A stretch of 5,243 nucleotides of DNA from an uncultured Clostridia bacterium (GTDB taxonomy: Bacteria > Bacillota > Clostridia > TANB77 > CAG-508). Positions 1 to 4,594 of this stretch are shown here, one piece after another. Made by a program: the position numbers and the translations under genes. The first letter of the stretch is position 1. Every line of letters begins with the position of its first letter. The notes below the pieces were generated by a model, which was given only the letters and a program-made list of their open reading frames with translations, did no database searches and had not been told where the DNA came from. The stretch is taken from assembly GCA_947629995.1 (NCBI GenBank), contig CANRFX010000079.1, forward strand, positions 1-5,243, read 5' to 3'.

Positions 1-47
1 ACTATATAATCATTGTTTTATCAACTTATTTTTTATATTTGTAAAAC

Positions 48-1421
48 TTAGTTCTGTTCCTCAGGACCACCACCAACATAGTTCCATCTCTCTTCCATTT
101 TATCAGGTATTTTTTGAATATCATCTGATGAGACACTAGATTTTAGAGCAATAACAGGGCGCACAGAAAGTGCAACTTTATTCCCCTGACCTTTCGAGTT
201 GAACAAGAACCCGAAACTTAACATTCCCATGCTAAAACCCTCTTTCTCATTGCCTATGAGCGATCCAACCCCGAAGCCCGCAAAGTCACTCCCCTTCATA
301 ACACCGAGTGAAGCAAGCCAGTATAATTTACCAGAAACCTCCGTATTATCAAATAACATATCATATATTCTTTTATTTGAAAGTTTTACATAAGGAAATA
401 CTTCATCATCTAATTCCTCTGGTATTACAGGAATCAAATATCCTGTTAATTCTCCTTCTACTGTTGTCCTAGTTTGTCCATCTAACCAACTTTCTGGTGT
501 ATAATGATCAGAAAATTCATACGGATCTCCATAATTAGATCCAAGCAAAGAATAGACATTTACTTTATTTATCTCATCTTTTGTCATTATTCCTGTTATT
601 TCACCTATATCTTTTTGTGTTACACTTCTTCCTGTTCCTAATTCTGAACTATATAATTCACATATATTTTTTAATTGTTCCAATGAATTTACATATCCTT
701 TTGCTCCATTCATTTTTAAATATGGGCTTGATTCATCATTACTCTTCATTGGACTTCCTGCTATTAGCTTTATTCCTTCAGTTTCACTATCTTTCCCTAG
801 TACTCTCCAATTTAATTGGTTTTTTTCTTCAGTTATTTCATATACTTGTACTCCAGTATCTTCTCCTAATACATCTTCATCCACTTGATATTTTTTACTT
901 GTTGGATTTGTATAATTTACATAGTCTCCTATATGCAAATGTTCTGGATTTACACAATCTCCATTTTCATTTGTACAGCTTTCTTCTAATGCTTTGTCAT
1001 ACATTTCTACTAATGTTAAAGGTCCTACTTTCCCTAATGGACTAAAGTCAATTTCTATTGACCCTATTGTAATTTTGTCATTATCTGCTAAATACTCTAC
1101 TTCGTCATCTGTTAATTTTCCATCTTTTTGTAATTCATCTATTACTGCTTGCCTTGACTTTTTTGCCCCTTGCCTTGCATAATCTGTCATTGAATTTTCT
1201 GAAACTGCTAATGCTACTGCTTCTTTTACTTCTCCTACTCTTGTTTCTTCTTTTGATTCATTTGCCTTTGTTAATATTCCATTATCCCCTGTTAATGTTG
1301 CAATTGATATTGCAGCTAGTATCAATAACACGATAATCGTAATAACAAGCGCAATTAATGTAATACCCTTACTTCCTTTTAAAATTTTAGTTTGAGTTGT
1401 TTTTGTTTTGTACTTTTTCAT
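48..1421 (-). CDS. Prepilin-type surface protein with C-terminal lectin-like/DUF6273-like variable domain
   Basis: This is a 457-aa protein. Residues 1-19 are lysine-rich and end in GSKG, a class III (type IV prepilin) leader with predicted cleavage after Gly19. A hydrophobic helix (about 20-43, starting ITLIALVITI) follows. The usual Glu at +5 is replaced by Ala24, as is common in clostridial pilin-like proteins. Residues 44-130 are helical and charged. C149 and C156 could form a disulfide. From about 165 a domain with NWRVLG and GIKLIAG strands resembles DUF6273/formylglycine-generating-enzyme or C-type-lectin folds, and it closes with YWLAS (W368) and VRPV (R421). The ATG at 1419-1421 is preceded by GAGGGGGAA (1432-1440). 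I infer a product displayed on the cell surface through the type IV pilus/T2SS-like pathway, possibly an adhesin. The ligand is unknown. No pilus assembly genes are in view. Family assignment of the N-terminus is firm, but the C-terminal fold is tentative. Confidence 0.85.
   Translation of the reverse strand: MKKYKTKTTQTKILKGSKGITLIALVITIIVLLILAAISIATLTGDNGILTKANESKEETRVGEVKEAVALAVSENSMTDYARQGAKKSRQAVIDELQKDGKLTDDEVEYLADNDKITIGSIEIDFSPLGKVGPLTLVEMYDKALEESCTNENGDCVNPEHLHIGDYVNYTNPTSKKYQVDEDVLGEDTGVQVYEITEEKNQLNWRVLGKDSETEGIKLIAGSPMKSNDESSPYLKMNGAKGYVNSLEQLKNICELYSSELGTGRSVTQKDIGEITGIMTKDEINKVNVYSLLGSNYGDPYEFSDHYTPESWLDGQTRTTVEGELTGYLIPVIPEELDDEVFPYVKLSNKRIYDMLFDNTEVSGKLYWLASLGVMKGSDFAGFGVGSLIGNEKEGFSMGMLSFGFLFNSKGQGNKVALSVRPVIALKSSVSSDDIQKIPDKMEERWNYVGGGPEEQN
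144..320 (-). other. Candidate hypervariable region (DGR variable-repeat-like) in the pilin-like gene
   Basis: This segment encodes W368 to the end of the VRPVIAL block. By hand count 181-310 is about 49% G+C, against about 28% for 541-660 of the same gene. It uses codons rare elsewhere in the window (TCG, GCG, CTC, GGG, CGC). The fixed residues (WLAS, LFNS.G, VRPV) frame stretches of scattered residues. That pattern matches C-terminal C-type-lectin-like domains diversified by diversity-generating retroelements, where A-rich template codons are rewritten. No template repeat or reverse transcriptase is seen in this window, so the mechanism is inference. Recombination with a foreign gene segment is the alternative. 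Confidence 0.4.
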
Positions 1422-1483
1422 TTACCTTTAATTCCCCCTCTTTCGTTTTTCAATTATGTTATTTTGTTTATACAGTTATACAT

Positions 1484-1512
1484 ATTCTACCATGTCTTTT
1501 TTTTTATTTCAA
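1484..1512 (-). promoter_or_regulatory. Sigma-A-type promoter of the pilin-like gene
   Basis: On the minus strand, TTGAAA (1507-1512) is followed by a 17-nt A-rich spacer and TAGAAT (1484-1489). Initiation near 1477 would give a 5' leader of about 55 nt before the ATG at 1421. Both hexamers are one mismatch from consensus and spacing is ideal. Confidence 0.6.
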
Positions 1513-1536
1513 TACAGACTTCAAATTTTAATATTT

Positions 1537-1555
1537 TTGTAACATACTTGTAACA
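1537..1555. repeat. Paired 8-bp direct repeats upstream of the pilin promoter
   Basis: TTGTAACA occurs at 1537-1544 and again at 1548-1555, an 11-bp period of about one helical turn. The pair lies 24-43 bp upstream of the -35 hexamer of the pilin-like gene. Position and phasing suit a transcription-factor site, but the regulator is unknown and the DNA is AT-rich, so chance is possible. Confidence 0.3.
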
Positions 1556-1557
1556 CA

Positions 1558-1589
1558 AAAACTACTATCTTTTTATTGATAGTAGTTTT
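1558..1589 (-). terminator. Intrinsic terminator, probably the original ssrA terminator
   Basis: A perfect 12-bp stem (1558-1569 with 1578-1589, core ACTACTATC/GATAGTAGT) encloses an 8-nt loop. T-rich tracts flank it on both sides, so it could work in either direction. On the minus strand it would lie within about 15 bp of the end of ssrA if the 1603-2925 insertion were removed. It separates ssrA/element transcription from the pilin promoter. Confidence 0.7.
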
Positions 1590-1602
1590 ATTTTTTATAA
1601 TA

Positions 1603-1619
1603 TTTCTTGGTGGAGATGA
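1603..1619. repeat. Left attachment-site repeat (partial ssrA 3' end)
   Basis: The 17-bp sequence TTTCTTGGTGGAGATGA is identical to 2926-2942, where it covers the 3' end of ssrA (12 nt including the CCA) plus 5 bp beyond. Sequence on either side of the two copies differs, as expected for att core duplication by a tyrosine integrase acting at a tmRNA 3' end. Confidence 0.75.
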
Positions 1620-1657
1620 CAAAAGTTGTATTTGATATATCAATATTTGTAAGCATT

Positions 1658-1681
1658 TTGTTGACAAAATTGTTGACAAAA
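1658..1681. repeat. Tandem 12-bp repeat, candidate integrase arm-type site
   Basis: TTGTTGACAAAA occurs twice head-to-tail without a gap (1658-1669, 1670-1681), inside a weak inverted repeat GCATTTT...AAAATGC (1653-1659/1679-1685). It lies about 40 bp inside the left att repeat, where tyrosine integrases of the lambda/Tn916 type bind arm sites. A second AT-only tandem, TATATAAATT twice (1705-1724), follows. The function is inferred from position only. Confidence 0.45.
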
Positions 1682-1767
1682 ATGCGAATAATTACAAAAA
1701 AATGTATATAAATTTATATAAATTTTATAAGAGGTAATCGAAGTTGCACTAACCAAATTGCGTGGTA

Positions 1768-2047
1768 TTAACAATAAAATTTAAGTTCTTCATCTGGAAA
1801 ATGTTCTTTCCATTTTGAAATAATATAAAAATAGTTATTGCCTATTGTTTCTAATAATTCACTTAAGTCTTTAGTAGGAATATTGCTTTTATTATTAGCC
1901 AAAACACAACCTCCACTTTTAGTAAGCCATATTTTTGTAGAATTTTGAACTGGTCTTCCCTTTGAAATATGAACGTGAATAGGCTCATTAAATTCATTTG
2001 ACCAAAAATATACTTTATATCCGCATCAATTCTAATACATTAGGCAA
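1768..2047 (-). pseudogene. DUF4160 family protein, frameshifted
   Basis: Reading from a TTG at 2045-2047 gives MPNVLELMRI and then a stop at 2015-2017. A second frame, 2025 to the TAA at 1768-1770, continues the same protein as GYKVYFWSNEFNEPIHVH, then KIWLTKSGG, and ends in FYC. The DUF4160 hallmark (a YFWSNE strand followed by a PIHVH motif) is clear, and the two pieces join near 2020-2029 if one base is lost or two gained. Repaired length is about 93 aa, normal for the family. The start is supported by AAGGAGGA eight bases upstream, and the gene overlaps the end of the upstream 91-aa gene by 8 bp, so the two were translationally coupled. DUF4160 proteins often sit in two-gene, toxin-antitoxin-like pairs. 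The break suggests an inactive partner, although a sequencing error cannot be excluded. Confidence 0.7.
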
Positions 2048-2315
2048 TTTTAATTCCTCCTTCTCTAGCCCATCGATAAAATGAAGGCAGTCCTCTTTCT
2101 ACAACTGTGCGAAATAATTCTATTTCTTCATTTGTAAAATTGCCGTCTTTATATAATATTTTACAACTAGGTAATTCAAATCTTACACTATCAAAACCAT
2201 TATCAGTAGGTCGTTCAAAATGTACGTGCAGAATTTCTTCGTCATTTTCATTTTTCATTATATGTGAAAAAACAACCTCTGTACCGTCTGCATATTTTAC
2301 ATATGGATACATCAT
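2040..2315 (-). CDS. Hypothetical protein, partner gene of DUF4160
   Basis: This is a 91-aa acidic protein without a signal peptide or membrane segment. It starts YPYVKYADGTEVVFSH, has a central HVHFERPTDNGFDSVRFELP stretch, and ends in a helix with FYRWAREGG. I do not recognise a named family with confidence. The HVHF motif is reminiscent of the HVH of DUF4160, but the rest differs. Of the two adjacent ATGs (2313-2315 and 2310-2312), the first fits better to the Shine-Dalgarno site AAAAGGAGAG (2325-2334). The stop overlaps the start region of the DUF4160 gene, and the end of this gene supplies that gene's ribosome binding site, so the two form one operon. It may be the antitoxin or regulator half of a small addiction-like module carried by the element. 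It is intact although its partner is broken. Confidence 0.65.
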   Translation of the reverse strand: MMYPYVKYADGTEVVFSHIMKNENDEEILHVHFERPTDNGFDSVRFELPSCKILYKDGNFTNEEIELFRTVVERGLPSFYRWAREGGIKIA

Positions 2316-2343
2316 TATTAATCACTCTCCTTTTACATTTTCT

Positions 2344-2352
2344 ATTATAACA
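2344..2352 (-). promoter_or_regulatory. Extended -10 promoter of the 91-aa/DUF4160 operon
   Basis: On the minus strand TGT-TATAAT (TATAAT at 2344-2349 with the TG of an extended -10 at 2351-2352) lies about 30 bp before the start codon. No good -35 hexamer is found at 16-18 bp, consistent with an extended -10 promoter. The leader would be only about 20 nt. Confidence 0.45.
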
Positions 2353-2412
2353 TAATTTACAGTATTTTACTACTAATAAATGAAAAATAATTAAATATTA
2401 ATCGTGCGAGGC

Positions 2413-2434
2413 AAGTTCTAGTGTGTTAGAACTT
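2413..2434 (+). other. oriT: MobV-family origin of transfer (oriT)
   Basis: A perfect 8-bp inverted repeat, AAGTTCTA (2413-2420) and TAGAACTT (2427-2434), flanks GTGTGT. This reproduces the pMV158-type oriT, in which an inverted repeat surrounds TAGTGTG/TTA and the relaxase nicks after the last G of GTGTG. By analogy the nick would fall between 2425 and 2426 on the plus strand. The site is about 90 bp upstream of, and in the same orientation as, the MobV gene remnant, which is the normal arrangement. The match rests on remembered family sequences, not an alignment. Confidence 0.75.
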
Positions 2435-2483
2435 CACAAAAGTTTTCTAATTGTAAAGTCAAAGGGGTGATTTATTTTTGTTA

Positions 2484-2498
2484 AGCCTTGCGAAGGCT
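2484..2498 (+). other. Short GC-rich hairpin between oriT and the mob start
   Basis: AGCCTT-GCG-AAGGCT forms a 6-bp stem with a 3-nt loop. It is the most GC-rich spot in the leader and lies 26 bp before the mob ATG. No T-run follows directly, so it is not an obvious terminator. It could act in mob translation control or be an accessory oriT structure. Confidence 0.35.
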
Positions 2499-2523
2499 AT
2501 CTTTAAAAAAGGAAATTTAAAAT

Positions 2524-2772
2524 ATGAGTTATGCAATAATTAGAAATGCAAATTATAAAAAGGATAATCTTGCTGGATTATATAAACACAACGAAAGAAA
2601 AAATACAAACTATTCTAATAAAGAAATTAATAAAAATAATTCTATTAAAAATTATTCTATAAAACAATGTAATACAACATATTCAAAAGCAATTAAGCAA
2701 TTAATAAATGAAAATAATTTAAAATTACAACTTAGTAAATCCTATAAAGCAATAGAAACTATTGCAAATTAG
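2524..2772 (+). pseudogene. MobV/Pre-type relaxase, truncated to its N-terminus
   Basis: The 82-aa product begins MSYAIIRNANYKKDNLAGLY and continues KHNERKNTNYSNKEIN, the N-terminal motif I of MobV (Pre/Mob) plasmid relaxases. The His of HNER is residue 22, the same position as the nucleophilic His22 of pMV158 MobM. Full-length relatives are roughly 400 aa or more. Here the reading frame stops after ETIAN, and the following bases in other frames do not continue the expected sequence. The downstream metal-binding histidines (the HxDE...PHMH region) are therefore absent. Start ATG 2524-2526 has AAAAGGAAA 9-10 bases upstream. The fragment retains the nucleophile but cannot be a working relaxase. 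The loss is probably a 3' deletion that also removed other element genes. Family confidence is high. Confidence 0.8.
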
Positions 2773-2847
2773 TAGATAATTTTATAAAAGAATTTCAAAA
2801 ATAATTTACAAAATTTTTAATAAAAAAATCTTTATTATATAACATTT

Positions 2848-2880
2848 ATGCCTACTTGCTTAGCGACAAGAAGTAGGCAT
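2848..2880. terminator. Hairpin near the right end of the element, possible terminator
   Basis: A perfect 10-bp stem ATGCCTACTT (2848-2857)/AAGTAGGCAT (2871-2880) has a 13-nt loop. On the plus strand it is followed by TATTTTAC, a modest T-tract suited to ending mob transcription. On the minus strand it lies about 50 bp past the ssrA 3' end and may serve as a substitute terminator for tmRNA, although its T-tract there is poor. Confidence 0.5.
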
Positions 2881-2925
2881 TATTTTACAATTTTCCAAAA
2901 ATTACACAAAATTCATGACTTTCCC

Positions 2926-2942
2926 TTTCTTGGTGGAGATGA
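2926..2942. repeat. Right attachment-site repeat (ssrA 3' end)
   Basis: This is the second copy of TTTCTTGGTGGAGATGA. It includes the CCA end and half of the acceptor stem of ssrA (complement of 2931-2942), so integration restored a complete tmRNA gene on this side. Confidence 0.75.
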
Positions 2943-3292
2943 GGAGAGTCGAACTCCTGTCCATAATACCTTCCATATAGACTTCTACAAGTTTAGTTTG
3001 TATTTTATATTCATTTTGTTTTCACCTACAAACAGGTTAAAACAAAATATAACTTTTTAAAATACCCACTACTTCAAAAGTAAAAGTAGTTTTGTTTCCC
3101 ACTTAAGATATGACACTTTACTAAAACTTGTGGGAAATTTTAGTAAAGCGTAGCTACAACTCTTAGGCAGCTAATGCTAATTCTCTATTATCAGCGTTTA
3201 TATTTAAATTTCGCTTTTTTTAAGTGGCCAAAGCGACCATCCACTACTTGCTATCTATACTTCTAGTAATATGTCGAGACCATTACATCCCC
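2931..3292 (-). ncRNA. ssrA: Transfer-messenger RNA (tmRNA)
   Basis: The gene is 362 nt. The 5' end GGGGATG (3292-3286) pairs with CATCTCC before the 3' CCA to form the 7-bp acceptor stem. The 5' part carries the conserved GTAATGGTCTCGAC, and the 3' part the T-arm GGAGTTCGACTCTCC ahead of ATCTCCACCA (encoded CCA at 2931-2933). A short reading frame in the middle encodes the proteolysis tag. tmRNA with SmpB rescues ribosomes stalled on broken mRNAs and marks the peptide for degradation. The gene is complete, faces away from the peptidase fragment, and its 3' end served as the integration site of the neighbouring element. Confidence 0.97.
3163..3195 (-). other. tmRNA tag reading frame (ADNRELALAA)
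   Basis: The resume codon GCT (3193-3195), preceded by ATAAAC, opens the ten codons ADNRELALAA, followed by TAA (3163-3165). Length and the LAA end fit clostridial tags such as those of the A-D/N-N-F-ALAA type. The RE in place of the usual F is a small lineage difference. The ALAA C-terminus is the ClpXP recognition end. Confidence 0.85.
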
Positions 3293-3303
3293 ATATAATA
3301 TTT

Positions 3304-3332
3304 ATTATACTATATTTATTTCAATTTATCAA
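3304..3332 (-). promoter_or_regulatory. Promoter of ssrA
   Basis: On the minus strand TTGATA (3327-3332), a 17-nt spacer and a perfect TATAAT (3304-3309) precede the mature 5' end at 3292 by 11 nt. A start a few bases upstream followed by RNase P trimming, the usual tmRNA 5' maturation, would fit. Confidence 0.75.
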
Positions 3333-3373
3333 TATTTTGCTCCTAATTTCATATATTATTCTAGGTGATAATT

Positions 3374-3892
3374 ATGAATATTGTTTCTACAAATGTTCCT
3401 TATAATTCTAATGTTCTTAGGCAAAATCTTACTGTTTTATTAAAAAGATATCCATTTTTAAATGTTCAGACTGTTGGAAATAGTGTCCTTGGGAAACCAA
3501 TTTATGCTATTAAATTAGGACGTGGTCAAAAAAGTGTTTTTTATTCTGCATCTTTTCACGCTAATGAATGGATTACTACTCCTGTCTTAATGAAATTTAT
3601 AGAAGATTACTGTATTTCTTATGTTAATAATTCTAATCTTTATGGCTATTCTATTAAAAATCTTTTTTATTCTAGTTCTATCTATATAATACCAATGGTT
3701 AATCCAGATGGAGTTGATTTAGTAACTGATAATATTGCAGTAAGTGAATTTAGCTATCAAAAGGCTTTAAATATCGCAAATGAATTTCCATCTATTCCAT
3801 TTCCTAATGGTTGGAAAGCAAATATAAATGGTGTGGATTTTAAAATATACCAACCTATTCATATTTTTGATATTCACCATTTAAATAGATAA
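3374..3892 (+). pseudogene. M14 family zinc carboxypeptidase, N-terminal half only
   Basis: The ATG at 3374 is preferred over an in-frame GTG at 3365, because the GTG lies inside the Shine-Dalgarno match AGGTGAT (3363-3369). Counting from the GTG, HANE at residues 65-68 gives the first two zinc ligands (His, Glu) of M14 metallocarboxypeptidases, and NPDG at 113-116 is the conserved loop. The sequence then runs through FPNGWKANINGVD to residue 158. Relatives I recall continue with GVDLNLQFP and need about 150-200 more residues carrying the third zinc His and the catalytic Glu. Here the frame ends in about 17 unrelated residues that are antisense to the end of the neighbouring minus-strand gene. 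The product would be inactive. Related enzymes act on peptidoglycan peptides or dietary/secreted peptides. No signal peptide is seen. Confidence 0.8.
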
Positions 3893-4571
3893 ACTTGTCT
3901 CCTTTTTCAGCTGTTTCATACAAATTTTTGGGAAATTCTATTTCTTCAATTTCTTCTATACCTCCACCAACTTTATTGTTTAAATCGTATAAACAAATTC
4001 TTCCTGAATATTTTTCACCCGCTTTATAAATATGCCCATCTATTCTTTTGCTATCTAAATATTGATCTTGCTCTTTTATTTTTTCCTTAATCATATTATT
4101 TATTTGGTTTTCAACAACCCTTGTATCTTCTTTTTCTAAAATAAAGTCTTCTCCTTTTTTTCTTAAAATACTTCCTAAACTTGTACCTTCAGGCAAATCT
4201 TCTATTTTTTTTGTAATCACTTCATGACTTTTATTAGGTTCACAAATACATAAATTGTATGTATTTTTTTCGTTAGTATCTATATCATATATATAGTACA
4301 TTTCTCCTTTATCTTTAGTTTTTAAAGCATAATTTTGCAATATATTTGCTCTTTCAAGCAGCATTTCGTCTTTATATTTTGAAATTATTTTTTTGTTATT
4401 TATTTCTAAATTATCTGCAAGTAAATTATTCCAAGTATTATCTACTCCTGAAATTTCTGTATTATGTGTCAAATTTTTTTCTAAATAATTAGATAACTCT
4501 TTTATAAAATTTTGCACAAATTGATTCTCCTTTAAATCATTCCATAAATTATTTACTAAGTCTAAATTCAA
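3855..4571 (-). CDS. Hypothetical protein with two DUF3006-like segments, nuclease-linked
   Basis: This is a 238-aa acidic protein. Residues 1-85 are largely helical. A first small beta-rich segment, roughly 85-150, contains YYIYDIDTNEKNTYNLCIC followed by EDLPEGTSLGSILRKKGEDF. A helical linker with KEKIKEQDQYLD leads to a second segment, roughly 178-238, with DGHIYKAGEKYSGRICLYDL, EIEFPKNLYETAEKGDKF and LNGEY. The pattern of a short strand pair, then a 'pro-x-x-leu...GD' turn and a hydrophobic end, is like DUF3006 proteins, which in Clostridia often accompany nucleases. This assignment is tentative. No signal peptide is seen. The start is TTG at 4569-4571 with AGGAGTG 8-9 bases upstream. The gene follows the nuclease stop by 23 bp, so they form one operon, and I infer an accessory or inhibitor role for the nuclease. 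Its last 38 bp overlap the peptidase remnant on the other strand. Confidence 0.75.
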   Translation of the reverse strand: MNLDLVNNLWNDLKENQFVQNFIKELSNYLEKNLTHNTEISGVDNTWNNLLADNLEINNKKIISKYKDEMLLERANILQNYALKTKDKGEMYYIYDIDTNEKNTYNLCICEPNKSHEVITKKIEDLPEGTSLGSILRKKGEDFILEKEDTRVVENQINNMIKEKIKEQDQYLDSKRIDGHIYKAGEKYSGRICLYDLNNKVGGGIEEIEEIEFPKNLYETAEKGDKFIYLNGEYQKYE

Positions 4572-4594
4572 TATATAATCACTCCTTTTTTTAT

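Larger units (their letters stand above)
1603..2942. mobile_element. Small integrated element at ssrA (decayed IME or cis-mobilizable element)
   Basis: The region is bounded by 17-bp direct repeats, and the unit length (repeat to repeat) is 1323 bp. tmRNA 3' ends are well-known targets of tyrosine integrases of phages and integrative elements. The interior holds a tandem 12-bp repeat near the left end, a 91-aa gene plus a broken DUF4160 gene, a MobV-like oriT, the first 82 codons of a MobV relaxase and a hairpin near the right end. I see no integrase, excisionase or replication gene. The probable ssrA terminator lies just outside the left repeat, which supports insertion between ssrA and its terminator. 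It may be an IME with an internal deletion, or a cis-mobilizable element that moves with enzymes supplied by a relative. Confidence 0.7.

Noticed and set aside
1..47. Terminator after the pilin-like gene
   Set aside because: The 47 bp available are AT-rich but show no convincing stem-loop; a terminator may lie outside the window.
581..1336. Leucine-rich plus-strand open frames opposite the pilin-like gene
   Set aside because: They are antisense shadows of AT-rich coding DNA with low-complexity Leu/Phe/His translations, no ribosome sites and no recognisable domain.
1600..2950. CRISPR array or other multi-copy repeat
   Set aside because: Repeats here occur only twice each and are explained as att copies or short tandems; no regular spacing is seen.
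2933..2965. tRNA gene suggested by a T-arm-like GTCGAACTC next to an acceptor-like end
   Set aside because: The T-arm and CCA end belong to the tmRNA; its 5' partner is at 3286-3292 and there is no anticodon arm.
2848..3060. Plus-strand 70-codon frame
   Set aside because: It runs through the hairpin and the 3' part of ssrA; the RNA gene explains this sequence.
3293..3373. Separate promoter for the M14 peptidase fragment
   Set aside because: AT-rich hexamers exist on the plus strand, but no -10/-35 pair with acceptable spacing stands out.
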